From: Ciceribacter sichuanensis | Lineage (GTDB): Bacteria > Pseudomonadota > Alphaproteobacteria > Rhizobiales > Rhizobiaceae | DNA length: 64,000 nucleotides | Assembly: GCF_024055605.1 (NCBI RefSeq) | Contig: NZ_JAMXLX010000007.1 | Location: 1-64,000, forward strand | Direction: 5' to 3' | Part shown: positions 37,037 to 46,628 of the stretch, piece by piece | Layout of the letters: the number at the start of each line of letters is the position of its first letter | How positions within the stretch are numbered: position 1 is the stretch's first letter | Notes under the pieces: model-generated | The model's input: the letters and a program-made list of their open reading frames with translations, nothing else | What the model was told of the DNA's origin: nothing | Databases searched by the model: none | Position numbers and translations under genes: made by a program

Positions 37037-38015
37037 GTTTCAATTTCCAAAAGCCCCTTGTTCGTACCGAGGAAGCCGAGAAGACCAGCCGCTGCAATAC
37101 GATGAAGACGAACAGCAGTCCGCCGATGACGATCTTCGTCCACCAGCTCGAAAGCGTACCGTCGAAGATAATGTAGGTCTGCACCAGCCCCTGCAGCATG
37201 ACGCCGATGAAGGTTCCGAAGACGAAGCCGTAACCGCCAGTCAGCAGGGTGCCCCCGATGACCACGGCCCCGATCGCATCGAGCTCGACACCCACCGCCG
37301 CCAACGGATAACCGGCGGAGGTATATAGCGAAAAAACAATACCTGCGAGACCCGATAAAGTCGCAGAGAGCGTATAGACGAGGATTGTCGTGCGCGCCAC
37401 CGGAACGCCCATCAGCTGCGCCGAAGTGGTGTTGCCGCCGAGCGCATAGACGTAGGATCCGAAGCGCGTGCGGTGCGCGAGCAGCGCCCCGACGATGAAG
37501 ACCAGGATCATCAACCCACCGATCAGGCTGATCCGCCCGCCGCCCGGCAGGAGGAGATAGGTAGAGGAGGCGCTGGAATAAAATGCGTGAGTCACCGGAA
37601 TGGAATCCTGCGTGATCACCGAAGCGACGCCTCTTGCGAGAAACATCCCGGCGAGCGTCACGATGAAGGACGGTACCTGGAGGTAGTGAATGGCTGCACC
37701 CATTGCCGCACCGAAAGCCGCGGAAAGCCCCAGCACCACGGCAAAGGCGACGAGCGGGTGATAGCCAAACCACGACACCAGGACCGCGATCATGACGCCG
37801 GTGAAGCCGATCACCGCGCCGACGGAAAGATCGATGCCGCCGGAGAGGATCACGAAGGTCATGCCGACTGCCGCGATGCCGAGAAATGCATTGTCGGTCA
37901 GGAAGTTGCCGAGGACGCGCGTCGAGAACATTCCGGGATATTGCAGGACGCTGGCCGCATAGGCGAGCGCGAAGATCAGGGCGGTTGCCGCCAGAGGACG
38001 AAGGCTGCGGTTCAT
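37029..38015 (-). CDS. Sugar ABC transporter permease (YjfF-like)
   Basis: A 328-aa BPD_transp_2 permease with about nine helices. LSGGIDLSVGAVIGFTGVM and GVELDAIGAVVIGGTLLTGGYG are the family signatures. Closest in character to YjfF of the galactofuranose system; it pairs with the second permease. Confidence 0.9.
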   Translation of the reverse strand: MNRSLRPLAATALIFALAYAASVLQYPGMFSTRVLGNFLTDNAFLGIAAVGMTFVILSGGIDLSVGAVIGFTGVMIAVLVSWFGYHPLVAFAVVLGLSAAFGAAMGAAIHYLQVPSFIVTLAGMFLARGVASVITQDSIPVTHAFYSSASSTYLLLPGGGRISLIGGLMILVFIVGALLAHRTRFGSYVYALGGNTTSAQLMGVPVARTTILVYTLSATLSGLAGIVFSLYTSAGYPLAAVGVELDAIGAVVIGGTLLTGGYGFVFGTFIGVMLQGLVQTYIIFDGTLSSWWTKIVIGGLLFVFIVLQRLVFSASSVRTRGFWKLKHE

Positions 38016-39019
38016 GAGGATTTTCCGGAAAGAAGGCGACGGTTGCGCCGGGCTTCGACGAGCCGCCCTGCGAGCGGAGACTGCATCAGCAGGATGAGGA
38101 TGATCACGCCGGCCTTGACCACCAGGTTGAACTCGGGCGGGAAACCCGACACGAGAATACCTGTATTCATGGCCTGGATGATGATCGCGCCGATCACCGA
38201 CATGGCGATCGAGAAACGTCCGCCGAGCAACGACGTGCCACCGATCACCACGGCAAGGATCGCATCCAGCTCAAGCCAGAGACCGGCATTGTTGGCATCG
38301 GCGCCCCTGATGTCGCCGGCAACGATGATACCCGAGATAGCGGCGCAAAAGCCGGAGAAGGTGTAGATGGCAAGCAGCAGCAGCCGGCTGTGAATACCGG
38401 CGAGGCTGGCGGCTGTCCGGTTGACGCCGACGGCCTCGATGAAGAGACCGATGGCAGTGGATCGCACCGCCACGACGCTGATGATCAGCAGGCATGCAGC
38501 AATCAGCACAGGCATGGGCAGGCCGAAGAGAGAGCCCGTGCCGAGGAAGATCAGGATCGGATCCGCGAAGGTCACGATGGAACCTTCCGTGATGAGCTGC
38601 GCGATGCCACGCCCCGCCACCATCAGCACCAGCGTCGCGACGATCGGCTGGATCTCAAGGAAGGTCACGAGGATGCCGTTCCACAACCCACAGACAAGGC
38701 CGACGGCAAGTGCTGCGCTGACAGCCACATAGCCCGGATAACCGGCTGTCACCATGGTCGCCGCCACCGCGCCCGAAATCGCCATGACCGCGCCGACCGA
38801 GAGGTCGACGCCCTTGGTCGCGATGACCGCAGTCATGCCTATGGCGAGGATAGCCACGGGAACACCACGGTTCAGCACGTCGATCATGCTGCCGAACAGC
38901 CGACCGTCCTGCCAGGTAATGTCGAAGAAGCCCGGAAACAGCAGCCAGTTGATGAACAGCACGCCGAGCAGGGCAATGGTTTGCGGATTGATAGCCCGCG
39001 TCAGCCGGCCTGCAATCAT
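38012..39019 (-). CDS. Sugar ABC transporter permease (YtfT-like)
   Basis: A 335-aa BPD_transp_2 permease: KGVDLSVGAVMAISGAVAA, then ELDAILAVVIGGTSLLGGRFS. It forms a heterodimer with the YjfF-like permease and overlaps both neighbours by 4 bp. Confidence 0.9.
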   Translation of the reverse strand: MIAGRLTRAINPQTIALLGVLFINWLLFPGFFDITWQDGRLFGSMIDVLNRGVPVAILAIGMTAVIATKGVDLSVGAVMAISGAVAATMVTAGYPGYVAVSAALAVGLVCGLWNGILVTFLEIQPIVATLVLMVAGRGIAQLITEGSIVTFADPILIFLGTGSLFGLPMPVLIAACLLIISVVAVRSTAIGLFIEAVGVNRTAASLAGIHSRLLLLAIYTFSGFCAAISGIIVAGDIRGADANNAGLWLELDAILAVVIGGTSLLGGRFSIAMSVIGAIIIQAMNTGILVSGFPPEFNLVVKAGVIILILLMQSPLAGRLVEARRNRRLLSGKSS

Positions 39020-40551
39020 GCGGTTTCTCCTTCGGGCTGGGCTGCAATTGCCTGGACGATGACGGCCGGCGTTATCTGGTCGCCATGCAGTTCCGCCACC
39101 ATTTCGCGGTCGCGCATGACGACGACGCGGGACGAATAGGCGACGATTTCATCGAGTTCGGACGAGATCACCATCAGCGCCAGACCGTCTTCGCGCAGGC
39201 GATTGATGGTGCGGACGATTTCGGCATGGGCGCCGACGTCGATGCCACGCGTCGGCTCGTCGAGGATGAGGAAATCCGGATCCGTCGCCAGCCAGCGCGC
39301 GAGGATCACCTTCTGCTGGTTTCCGCCGGACAGAAGTTTCACCGGCATGTCATGAGAAGCCGCGCGAATATCGAGTTCCTCGGCAAACCTGCCCGCAATC
39401 TCCATCTGCTCGTCGCGATTGAGCGCGCGGAACCAGCCAAGCTTGCCCTGCAGCGCGATGACGATGTTTTCGCGCACCGATAGATCCCCGAGAATGCCTT
39501 CCGCCTTGCGGTCCTCCGGGCAGAAGCCGAAGCCGTGAGCAATGGCCTGCACCGGGTTCTTGAGGTCGATACGCTTCTTCCCCATGCGGATCTCCCCGCT
39601 GTCGGAAGGATCGACGCCGAACATGACACGCGCCATTTCCGTACGGCCCGATCCGAGAAGCCCGGCCACGCCGACCACCTCGCCCTTGTGGATACGCACC
39701 GAGAAAGGCTTCACCTTGCCGGTCTTGCCGCAACCATCGAACTCGACCATGGCAGGGCCGGCCTCGCGCTCCTCTATGCCGGTTACGGCGGGAACGAAGC
39801 TGACATCCTTGCCGAGCATCATGCGCACGACATCGGTGCGCGTCAGGCCCGCAAGCGGGCGCGTGCCGATAAGCCGACCGTTGCGCAGGATCGTCACGCG
39901 GTCGGAAATCGCAAAGACCTGATCGAGGAAATGGGTGATGAAGACGATCGCGAGGCCCTCGGCCTTCAGCGCGGCGATCACTTCGAACAGCCTGTCGACC
40001 TCGTGACGGTCGAGGCTTGCAGTGGGTTCGTCCAGCACCAGCACCTTGCCGGAAAGCTCGACGGCCCGGCAGATGGCGACGATCTGCTGCACAGCGACGG
40101 AGTAGCTGCCAAGCTCTGCCTCGACATCGATATCGAGGCCGTAACGCGCAAGAAGCGCGCGGGCATTGCGCGCGATCAGCGACTTGCGAACGAAACCGAA
40201 GCGCGTCGGCTGATGGCCCAGATAGAGATTTTCCGCAACGGAGCGGTTCGGGAGAAGGTTGACTTCCTGATAGACGGTTCCGATGCCATGGGACTGGGCG
40301 TCCAGCGGATCGCGAAACTGAACCGCCTTGCCATCGAGCACGACTTCGCCGGCATCCGGCTGATAGGCTCCGGTCAGGATCTTGATCAGTGTCGATTTTC
40401 CGGCGCCGTTTTCACCCAGGAGGGCATGCACCTCTCCCGCACGCAAACCCAGCGTCACATCGTTCAACGCACGGTTCTGGCCGAAAATCTTGCCGACACC
40501 ACGCGCCTCCAGCACGAAATCCGTGCCCGGTTCCACTGTCTCCATAGTCAT
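39016..40551 (-). CDS. Sugar ABC transporter ATP-binding protein (YtfR/RbsA-like)
   Basis: A 511-aa ATPase of two fused halves. Half 1: Walker A GENGAGKST and VLVLDEPTASLD; half 2: degenerate P-loop GLLGSGRTE, complete signature LSGGNQQKVILARWL and LILDEPTRGID. It energises uptake of a monosaccharide. Confidence 0.93.
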   Translation of the reverse strand: MTMETVEPGTDFVLEARGVGKIFGQNRALNDVTLGLRAGEVHALLGENGAGKSTLIKILTGAYQPDAGEVVLDGKAVQFRDPLDAQSHGIGTVYQEVNLLPNRSVAENLYLGHQPTRFGFVRKSLIARNARALLARYGLDIDVEAELGSYSVAVQQIVAICRAVELSGKVLVLDEPTASLDRHEVDRLFEVIAALKAEGLAIVFITHFLDQVFAISDRVTILRNGRLIGTRPLAGLTRTDVVRMMLGKDVSFVPAVTGIEEREAGPAMVEFDGCGKTGKVKPFSVRIHKGEVVGVAGLLGSGRTEMARVMFGVDPSDSGEIRMGKKRIDLKNPVQAIAHGFGFCPEDRKAEGILGDLSVRENIVIALQGKLGWFRALNRDEQMEIAGRFAEELDIRAASHDMPVKLLSGGNQQKVILARWLATDPDFLILDEPTRGIDVGAHAEIVRTINRLREDGLALMVISSELDEIVAYSSRVVVMRDREMVAELHGDQITPAVIVQAIAAQPEGETA

Positions 40552-40599
40552 CCCCCCTCACTCCGCGACGATATTTCGCCGACCTCATCTTCAATGCAA

Positions 40600-40624
40600 G
40601 GGGCGCCGGAATTACTGGCGCCCC
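40600..40624 (-). terminator. Attenuator hairpin after the sugar-binding-protein gene
   Basis: Perfect 8-bp stem GGGGCGCC / GGCGCCCC with a 9-base loop, 18 bp past the binding-protein stop and 48 bp before the ATPase gene. There is no T-run, so message stabilisation or partial attenuation is more likely than full termination. Confidence 0.6.
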
Positions 40625-40641
40625 CTGTCTGGGCAGGAAGA

Positions 40642-41604
40642 TCAGTAGCCGAGACCCTTGCGGGCTTCGTATTCACCCTGAGGGTTATCGGCAGGGGTGT
40701 AGAGCTTCGATTCGGTGATGATGAACTTCGCTGGCTCCTTGCCATCCTTCAGATAGGCTGCGAGCGCATCGAAGGCAGGACCGGCCATGTTCGGCGTCAG
40801 TTCGACCGTAGCATTGGCTTCGCCTGCGGCCATGGCAGCGAAGATATCCGGAACGGCATCGATGGAGACGACGAGAATGTCGGAGCCCGGCTTCAGGCCG
40901 GCATCCTTGATGGCCTGGATCGCGCCGACGGCCATGTCGTCGTTATGAGCGTAGACTGCGCAGATGCCCTTGCCGCCATTCTCGGCCTTGATGAAGCCTT
41001 CCATGACTTCCTTGCCCTTGGAGCGCGTGAAGTCGCCGGTCTGGCTGCGGGCGATCGAGACATTCTTGTGGTCGGCGATGGCTTCCTCGAAGCCCTTCTT
41101 GCGGTTGATCGCCGGCGTGGAGCCGACTGTGCCCTGCAGTTCGACGACCTTGCAGTCCTTGTCCTTCACGTTCTCGGTGAGCCAGCGTCCGGCGACTCGA
41201 CCTTCCTCGACCTGATCGGAAGCAATGGAGGTCAGGTAGAGATCCTGAGATGCATCGACGCCGCGGTCGAGCAGGATGACCGGGATCTTGGCATCCTTGG
41301 CTTCGCCAAGAACGGCTTCCCAGCCGGTGGCGACAACCGGCGCGACAAGGATCGCGTCGACACCCTGGGCGATGAAGCCGCGGATCGCCTTGATCTGGTT
41401 TTCCTGCTTCTGCTGCGCATCGGCAAACTTGAGATCGATACCGCGCTTTTCGGCCTCGGCCTTGGTCACGGACGTTTCAGCCGCACGCCAGCCGGATTCG
41501 GATCCGATCTGCGAAAAACCGACCGTCAAATCAGCGGCCATCGCAGTCGTGGACAAAAGGATAGACACACCCGCGCCAAGCGCGAGTCTGGATAGAACAG
41601 ACAT
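40642..41604 (-). CDS. Sugar ABC transporter substrate-binding protein (YtfQ-like)
   Basis: A 320-aa periplasmic protein. GGGGAGGAAATC precedes ATG 41604; the signal peptide is cleaved about after TTAMA (residue 23). LTVGFSQIGSESGWRAAETSV and DLKFADAQQKQENQIKAIRGFIAQGVD (long motif 45-71) strongly resemble the galactofuranose-binding YtfQ. It is the first gene of a 5-gene operon; galactofuranose or a related sugar is the best guess. Confidence 0.9.
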   Translation of the reverse strand: MSVLSRLALGAGVSILLSTTAMAADLTVGFSQIGSESGWRAAETSVTKAEAEKRGIDLKFADAQQKQENQIKAIRGFIAQGVDAILVAPVVATGWEAVLGEAKDAKIPVILLDRGVDASQDLYLTSIASDQVEEGRVAGRWLTENVKDKDCKVVELQGTVGSTPAINRKKGFEEAIADHKNVSIARSQTGDFTRSKGKEVMEGFIKAENGGKGICAVYAHNDDMAVGAIQAIKDAGLKPGSDILVVSIDAVPDIFAAMAAGEANATVELTPNMAGPAFDALAAYLKDGKEPAKFIITESKLYTPADNPQGEYEARKGLGY

Positions 41605-41665
41605 GATTTCCTCCCCAAAATTGCCTGACCCGCCCTCCGCAGGTTCGGCATGTCGTGACGCTAGC

Positions 41666-41721
41666 AATAGTACTATTATATGTAAATATATACTCGTTAA
41701 AAGTGTGCATGCAATGCACAC
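41666..41721. promoter_or_regulatory. Two operators upstream of the sugar ABC operon
   Basis: AATAGTACTATT (41666-41677) is a perfect 12-bp palindrome, and GTGTGCATGCAATGCACAC (41703-41721) is an 8+3+8 inverted repeat. Both lie in the 297-bp divergent gap before the binding-protein gene. One is likely the site of the operon's own GntR protein. TGCAATGC-like words recur just downstream (41714-41739). Confidence 0.6.
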
Positions 41722-41901
41722 GCACGCGCATTGCATTGCCACGAAACCGTTTTGTGAACTTCAAATCAGCAATGCCACCTGCTATGCAGGCCACGCTCGG
41801 GACGGTGCGCAAGAAAGCTTCGCCGCGCTCGCAAAACCGAACAAAGTCATTGCGCCCAGAGTCCGGATAAGGTCAACTGGAACCGAAATACGCAAGAGAC
41901 C

Positions 41902-43098
41902 ATGCATGAAGGTGAAAAGGCCGTGAAAACGCCCAGTCCGTCCGACAATGACCGCGACGATCCGGCATTCCTCGTAGGTCCGCGATCGGCAGCACGCTGG
42001 CTTCTCGTCTTCGTATTGCTCGCCGGAGTTTATTTCTTTCACGGCTTCGTCGTGCCGGTTCTGGCGGCACTGGTAATCGGCTTTGCAAGCTGGCCGCTTT
42101 ATCGCCGCCTGCTCGAATCCGTCGCAGGCAATCGGACGCTCGGTGCGACGATCGCGATCGTTTTCGTCATATCCTTCATCGTGGTCCCGATCTCGCTTGC
42201 AGCCTTTTATGCCGTGCAGGAAATCAAGATCTGGGCTGCCTGGGCGGTTCAGGCCAATGCGACCGGAGCCCCCGTACCGCAATGGCTCGGCCGCATTCCG
42301 ATCATCGGGACGTCCCTGCTGGAACAATGGCAACGCCATCTCGGCCATCCGGGCGGCCTCGGTGAGCTGGTCCAACTGACCAGCGGCGCGAATATCGGCA
42401 GCATCTACAGAGGCTTGCTGGTTTTCGGAACCTCGGCGTTCCAATGGTTCCTGACACTCCTGTTCATGCTGATCACCCTGTTTTTCGTCTATCGCGACGG
42501 CAGCTATCTCACAGCCCAACTCGATAAGCTCGGCGAGCGCATATTGCCGAATCGCTGGGAACGCGTGTCGCGGATCGTGCCGATGACGATCAGTTCGACC
42601 GTCACCGGCATGACCATCATCGCAATCGGTGAAGGTGTCGTGCTCGGCGTCGCCTACTGGCTGGCCGGCGTGCCATCCGCCGTCACGCTCGGCCTCATCA
42701 CCGGCGTCATGGCCCTGATCCCGGGTGGCGCTCCCTTGAGCTTCACGCTGGTTTCCATCTACCTCGTCGCCAGCGGCTCAACCGGTCCCGGCATCGCCCT
42801 TTTCGTCTGGGGCACGACGGAACTCTTCATCGTCGACAAGACACTACGTCCGCACCTCGTCGGAGGCCCGATCAAGCTCCCCTTCCTGCCGACGTTCTTT
42901 GGCCTGATCGGCGGCGTCAAGACCATGGGCTTCCTCGGTCTCTTCGTCGGTCCGGTGTTGATGGCACTGCTGGTCGCCATACTTCGCGAATGGATACGCG
43001 AGGTTGCCGACGAACCCGGATCGACAGGCCCCAAGGTCGTTGCGTCATCCGACGATATCGATCGCACCAAGGCGATCTCGAAAGCATCCTCATCGTAA
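41902..43098 (+). CDS. AI-2E family transporter (PerM/UPF0118)
   Basis: A 398-aa membrane protein with about eight helices: two at 32-75, one at 80-105, and five after residue 185, including VYRDGSYLTAQLDKLGERI and the family block LIPGGAPLSFTLVSIYLVASG. Members export AI-2 or act as sodium/proton antiporters; function here is unassigned. Stand-alone gene. Confidence 0.88.
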   Translation: MHEGEKAVKTPSPSDNDRDDPAFLVGPRSAARWLLVFVLLAGVYFFHGFVVPVLAALVIGFASWPLYRRLLESVAGNRTLGATIAIVFVISFIVVPISLAAFYAVQEIKIWAAWAVQANATGAPVPQWLGRIPIIGTSLLEQWQRHLGHPGGLGELVQLTSGANIGSIYRGLLVFGTSAFQWFLTLLFMLITLFFVYRDGSYLTAQLDKLGERILPNRWERVSRIVPMTISSTVTGMTIIAIGEGVVLGVAYWLAGVPSAVTLGLITGVMALIPGGAPLSFTLVSIYLVASGSTGPGIALFVWGTTELFIVDKTLRPHLVGGPIKLPFLPTFFGLIGGVKTMGFLGLFVGPVLMALLVAILREWIREVADEPGSTGPKVVASSDDIDRTKAISKASSS

Positions 43099-43108
43099 TC
43101 GACTCTTC

Positions 43109-43594
43109 TTACCGCTTCAGCGGCTGCCTGTTGCGGGAGGCCTTGGCGCGGGTGGCAAGAACATCCCGGATCGAAAAGCTTGAGTGAATTCGCAGGACAC
43201 CCGGCATGGTCGAGAGGATTTCCTTGTGAATCCGCTCGAACTCGCCGGCATTCGCGACCTCCACCTTCAGCAGGTAATCGGACCCGCCGGTCATCAGGAA
43301 ACACTCCTGGATTTCCGGATGTTTCCGGACCGCCGCCTCGAAGCGATTGAGATAATCCTCGGTCTGCCGTTCCAGCGTGATGTTGACGATCACGGCGATG
43401 GAATTCTCCATCTGGCCGCTGTCAACAAGCGCCGTATAGCCGCGGATGACGCCGGATTTTTCCAGAAGCTTGATCCGCCTCAGGCAGGCTGAAGGCGAGA
43501 GCCCCACCTCGGCGGCGAGCGCCGCATTGCTCATGCGGGCATCGAGCCGTAGGAGGCGTAGGAGATTGCGGTCGATGGCGTCCAGAGCGCTCAT
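43109..43594 (-). CDS. Lrp/AsnC-family regulator (DadR/AlaR-like)
   Basis: A 161-aa protein: helix-turn-helix at 5-62 (SNAALAAEVGLSPSACLRRIKLLEKSG) and a RAM ligand domain (70-150, LMTGGSDYLLKVEV). It is divergent from alr-dadA, which in related bacteria is controlled by such a regulator in response to alanine. Confidence 0.92.
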   Translation of the reverse strand: MSALDAIDRNLLRLLRLDARMSNAALAAEVGLSPSACLRRIKLLEKSGVIRGYTALVDSGQMENSIAVIVNITLERQTEDYLNRFEAAVRKHPEIQECFLMTGGSDYLLKVEVANAGEFERIHKEILSTMPGVLRIHSSFSIRDVLATRAKASRNRQPLKR

Positions 43595-43721
43595 GCAGAT
43601 TATTCCGTAAATTCGAAGATCGTTTCACGATGATTTATTTCATCGAACAATCCAGCGCAAATCAACGGAAAATTCTCTGATTGTTTCAATATCCTTGCGT
43701 CATAAAAATGAGGGGCACGAC

Positions 43722-44855
43722 GTGGATAACGCCATCTGGAACAACCGCATTCGAGAACGGACAAGCGATGAAGGTGCGTCCGGCTATCTCACCATCGATC
43801 TCGGCGCCATCCGCCGCAATTACGAGAGACTTTCCGCCGCCGTCTCGCCGGCCAAGGCGGCAGCCGTAGTCAAGGCCGACTCCTACGGACTGGGCGCCAC
43901 GAAAATCGCAGCCACGCTTCTTGCAGCCGGTTGCCGCCATTTCTTCGTCGCCCATTTCTGCGAGGCGACCGAGATCAGGCCGCATCTTTCCGGCGAAGCC
44001 CGCATCTTCGTCCTGAACGGTCTTCAGCCGGGCAACGAGACCCCGGCCGCCGAAGCCGGCATCATCCCGGTGCTGAACTCGATGGAGCAATTGCACCTCT
44101 GGTCCGCCACCGCGCGGGCCTTCGATCGCCGCCTGCCCGCCGTGTTGCAGTTCGACACAGGCATGTCGCGGCTGGGCTTTCCGCCGGAAGAACGCGCCGT
44201 TCTGGCCGAAGAACTGCGCAACAATCAGGACATCGAAATCCTGTTCATCATGAGCCATCTGGCCTCGGCCGACGACGCAGACAGCCAGCAAAATGGCGAC
44301 CAGCTCTCGGAAATGCGCCGGATCGCGGAAGAGTTCCCCGCGTTCGAGGTCTGCTTTGCCAATTCCGGCGGCGTCTTCCTCGGCAGCGAATATCACGGCG
44401 TACTCGCCCGTCCCGGTATCGCCCTTTATGGCGGCGCGCCGAACAACGGCGAAACCAATCCGATGGAACCGGTCGTCCGCCTCGACGTGGCGGTCATCCA
44501 GACCCGGACCGTTCCCGCCGGTGCCCGTGTCGGCTATGGCGCGACCTATGTCACCAAGACCGAGACGCGGCTTGCGACGATTGCCGCCGGTTACGCCGAC
44601 GGGCTGCCGCGCAGCCTGAGCGACCGCGGCGCCGTCTATTTCAATGGCGTGCGCCTGCCGATCGTCGGCCGCGTATCCATGGACAGCATCACGATCGACA
44701 TCTCCACCTTGCCCGCGGGCACACTGTCACTGGGCAGTCTGGTCGAGGTCATCGGCCCGAACCAGACGCTCGAAATGCTTGCCGCCGATGCTGGAACGAT
44801 CTCGTACGAGATGCTGACCAGCCTCGGCCACCGTTACCGCCGCCAATACCGCTAA
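43722..44855 (+). CDS. alr: Alanine racemase, catabolic
   Basis: A 377-aa fold III PLP enzyme. The PLP lysine is K51 in AAVVKADSYGLGA, and the catalytic Tyr lies in RVGYGATYVT. GAGGGG 6 bases before GTG 43722 makes this the likely start (MDNAIWNN); an upstream TTG at 43695 has no such site. It interconverts L- and D-alanine, supplying dadA 27 bp downstream, so it is the DadX-type isoenzyme. Confidence 0.93.
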   Translation: MDNAIWNNRIRERTSDEGASGYLTIDLGAIRRNYERLSAAVSPAKAAAVVKADSYGLGATKIAATLLAAGCRHFFVAHFCEATEIRPHLSGEARIFVLNGLQPGNETPAAEAGIIPVLNSMEQLHLWSATARAFDRRLPAVLQFDTGMSRLGFPPEERAVLAEELRNNQDIEILFIMSHLASADDADSQQNGDQLSEMRRIAEEFPAFEVCFANSGGVFLGSEYHGVLARPGIALYGGAPNNGETNPMEPVVRLDVAVIQTRTVPAGARVGYGATYVTKTETRLATIAAGYADGLPRSLSDRGAVYFNGVRLPIVGRVSMDSITIDISTLPAGTLSLGSLVEVIGPNQTLEMLAADAGTISYEMLTSLGHRYRRQYR

Positions 44856-44882
44856 CAATTCTCTTCTGTCATTGAGGCAATC

Positions 44883-46133
44883 ATGAAAGTCATCGTTCTC
44901 GGCGCCGGCGTAGTCGGTGTCACGTCCGCCTACCAACTCGCAAAGGCCGGACATGAAGTCGTCGTCGTCGACCGCCAGCCCGGCCCGGCACTCGAAACCA
45001 GCTTCGGCAATGCCGGCGAGGTATCGTTCGGTTATTGCTCGCCCTGGGCCGCACCCGGAATTCCGTTGAAAGCCATGAAGTGGCTTTTCATGGAACATGC
45101 GCCGCTGATCCTGCGCCCCAAGCTGGACATGGCCATGCTGTCGTGGATGTTCAAGATGCTGGCGAACTGCACCACGGACCGCTATGCGCTCAACAAGAGC
45201 CGCATGCTCCGCCTCGCCGATTACAGCCGAACCTCGCTTGCCGCCGTGCGCGAGGAAACCGGCCTCGCCTATGACGAGCGCATGCAGGGAACGCTGCAAC
45301 TTTTCCGTACGCAGGACCAGCTGGACGCCTCGGCAAAAGACGTGAAGGCGCTTGCCGCAGACGGCATCCCTTATGAAGTTCTGGATCCGGAAGGCTGCAT
45401 CCGGGTCGAACCGGCTCTCCGGCACGTCCGCGAAAAGATCGTCGGCGGCCTGCTGACACCGAAGGACGAGACCGGTGACTGCTTCAAGTTCACCAATGCG
45501 CTGGCCGAAAAGGCCGCGGCACTTGGCGTCCGGTTCCAGTACGGCACCACCATCAAGGGCTTCGACATCGAGGGCGGCCGCGTGCGCGGCATCATGACGG
45601 ACGGAGCGCCGGTGCGCGGCGATGCCGTAGTCGTGGCGCTCGGCAGCTTTTCGCCTCTGCTTCTCAAGCAAGTCGGCATCAGCCTCCCGGTCTATCCGGT
45701 CAAGGGTTACTCCCTGACGATCCCGATCACGGACGCAAGCCGCGCTCCGGAATCGACCGTTATGGACGAAACCTACAAGATCGCCATCACCCGCCTCGGC
45801 GACCGCATCCGCGTCGGCGGCATGGCGGAAATCTCTGGCTATACCAACGACCTCGGCCTTGCCCGCCGCCGCACGCTCGAGCATTCCGTCACCGACCTCT
45901 TCCCGGGTGGCGACGTATCGCAGGCCCTCTTCTGGTCGGGACTTCGTCCGATGACGCCGGATGGCACCCCGGTCATCGGCCCGACCAAGGTCCAGGGTCT
46001 TTTCCTCAACACCGGTCACGGCACGCTCGGCTGGACCATGAGCTGCGGCTCCGCCCGCGTAATCAGCGACATCGTCAGCGGGCGCAAGGCCGAAATCGAC
46101 GCAACCGATCTCGCGATCAGCCGTTACGCCTGA
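44883..46133 (+). CDS. dadA: D-amino acid dehydrogenase small subunit
   Basis: A 416-aa FAD enzyme with the dinucleotide motif [13 protein letters not shown] (5-17), [21 protein letters not shown], and the C-terminal [29 protein letters not shown] (about 364-392). It oxidises D-alanine to pyruvate and passes electrons to the respiratory chain. Co-transcribed with alr. Confidence 0.95.
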   Translation: MKVIVLGAGVVGVTSAYQLAKAGHEVVVVDRQPGPALETSFGNAGEVSFGYCSPWAAPGIPLKAMKWLFMEHAPLILRPKLDMAMLSWMFKMLANCTTDRYALNKSRMLRLADYSRTSLAAVREETGLAYDERMQGTLQLFRTQDQLDASAKDVKALAADGIPYEVLDPEGCIRVEPALRHVREKIVGGLLTPKDETGDCFKFTNALAEKAAALGVRFQYGTTIKGFDIEGGRVRGIMTDGAPVRGDAVVVALGSFSPLLLKQVGISLPVYPVKGYSLTIPITDASRAPESTVMDETYKIAITRLGDRIRVGGMAEISGYTNDLGLARRRTLEHSVTDLFPGGDVSQALFWSGLRPMTPDGTPVIGPTKVQGLFLNTGHGTLGWTMSCGSARVISDIVSGRKAEIDATDLAISRYA

Positions 46134-46151
46134 CGGCCAAAACAACACCGA

Positions 46152-46613
46152 CTAGAGCTCCGGCGGACATAATTCGCGATAGATGTCCGCCGGCGATATC
46201 GCCGTGCGAACAGCCTGAGCAACCTTGTCCTCCCGCATTTTGCGGGCGATGCCGGAAAGGATGTTCAGGTGGTTCGGCTGGTTGTCGGGGTTGAGCAGCA
46301 CGAAAACGAGGTCGACCGGCAATTCGTCCACCGCCTCGAAATCCACTGCCTTGGCTAGACGGACAAACAGGCAAAAGTGCCTGTCCAGTCCCTTCACACG
46401 CGCATGAGGCACGGCGATACCGTCGCCGATGCCGGTTGATCCCAGCCTTTCGCGTCCGAGAAGGGCCTTTGAGATCTCATCGGCGCCTACCGGCAACCTG
46501 TCCGCCGCCAGTTCGGAAAGCTGTCTGATCAGACCGGCCTTGGTGGTTGCCTGCAGGCCAACCACGACGTTCTCCGCCGGAAGACAATCTCGGAGCTTCA
46601 TGATGCTATCCAT
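46152..46613 (-). CDS. ptsN: PTS IIA-like nitrogen-regulatory protein (PtsN paralogue)
   Basis: A 153-aa EIIA domain of the fructose/mannitol type. The phosphorylated histidine is H70 in GIAVPHARV. It lies 15 bp after kdpE on the same strand. Unphosphorylated EIIA-Ntr of E. coli stimulates KdpD, so the linkage suggests a K+-related control function. Rhizobia often carry two ptsN genes; this is probably the second. Confidence 0.88.
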   Translation of the reverse strand: MDSIMKLRDCLPAENVVVGLQATTKAGLIRQLSELAADRLPVGADEISKALLGRERLGSTGIGDGIAVPHARVKGLDRHFCLFVRLAKAVDFEAVDELPVDLVFVLLNPDNQPNHLNILSGIARKMREDKVAQAVRTAISPADIYRELCPPEL

Positions 46614-46628
46614 GTTTGAGGAGGAGCC

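Noticed and set aside
39535..41595. Long plus-strand open frame (686 codons) across the sugar ABC ATPase and binding-protein genes
   Set aside because: It is antisense to two well-recognised genes; the translation is Arg/Asp/Gly rich and has no family. High GC produces such frames.
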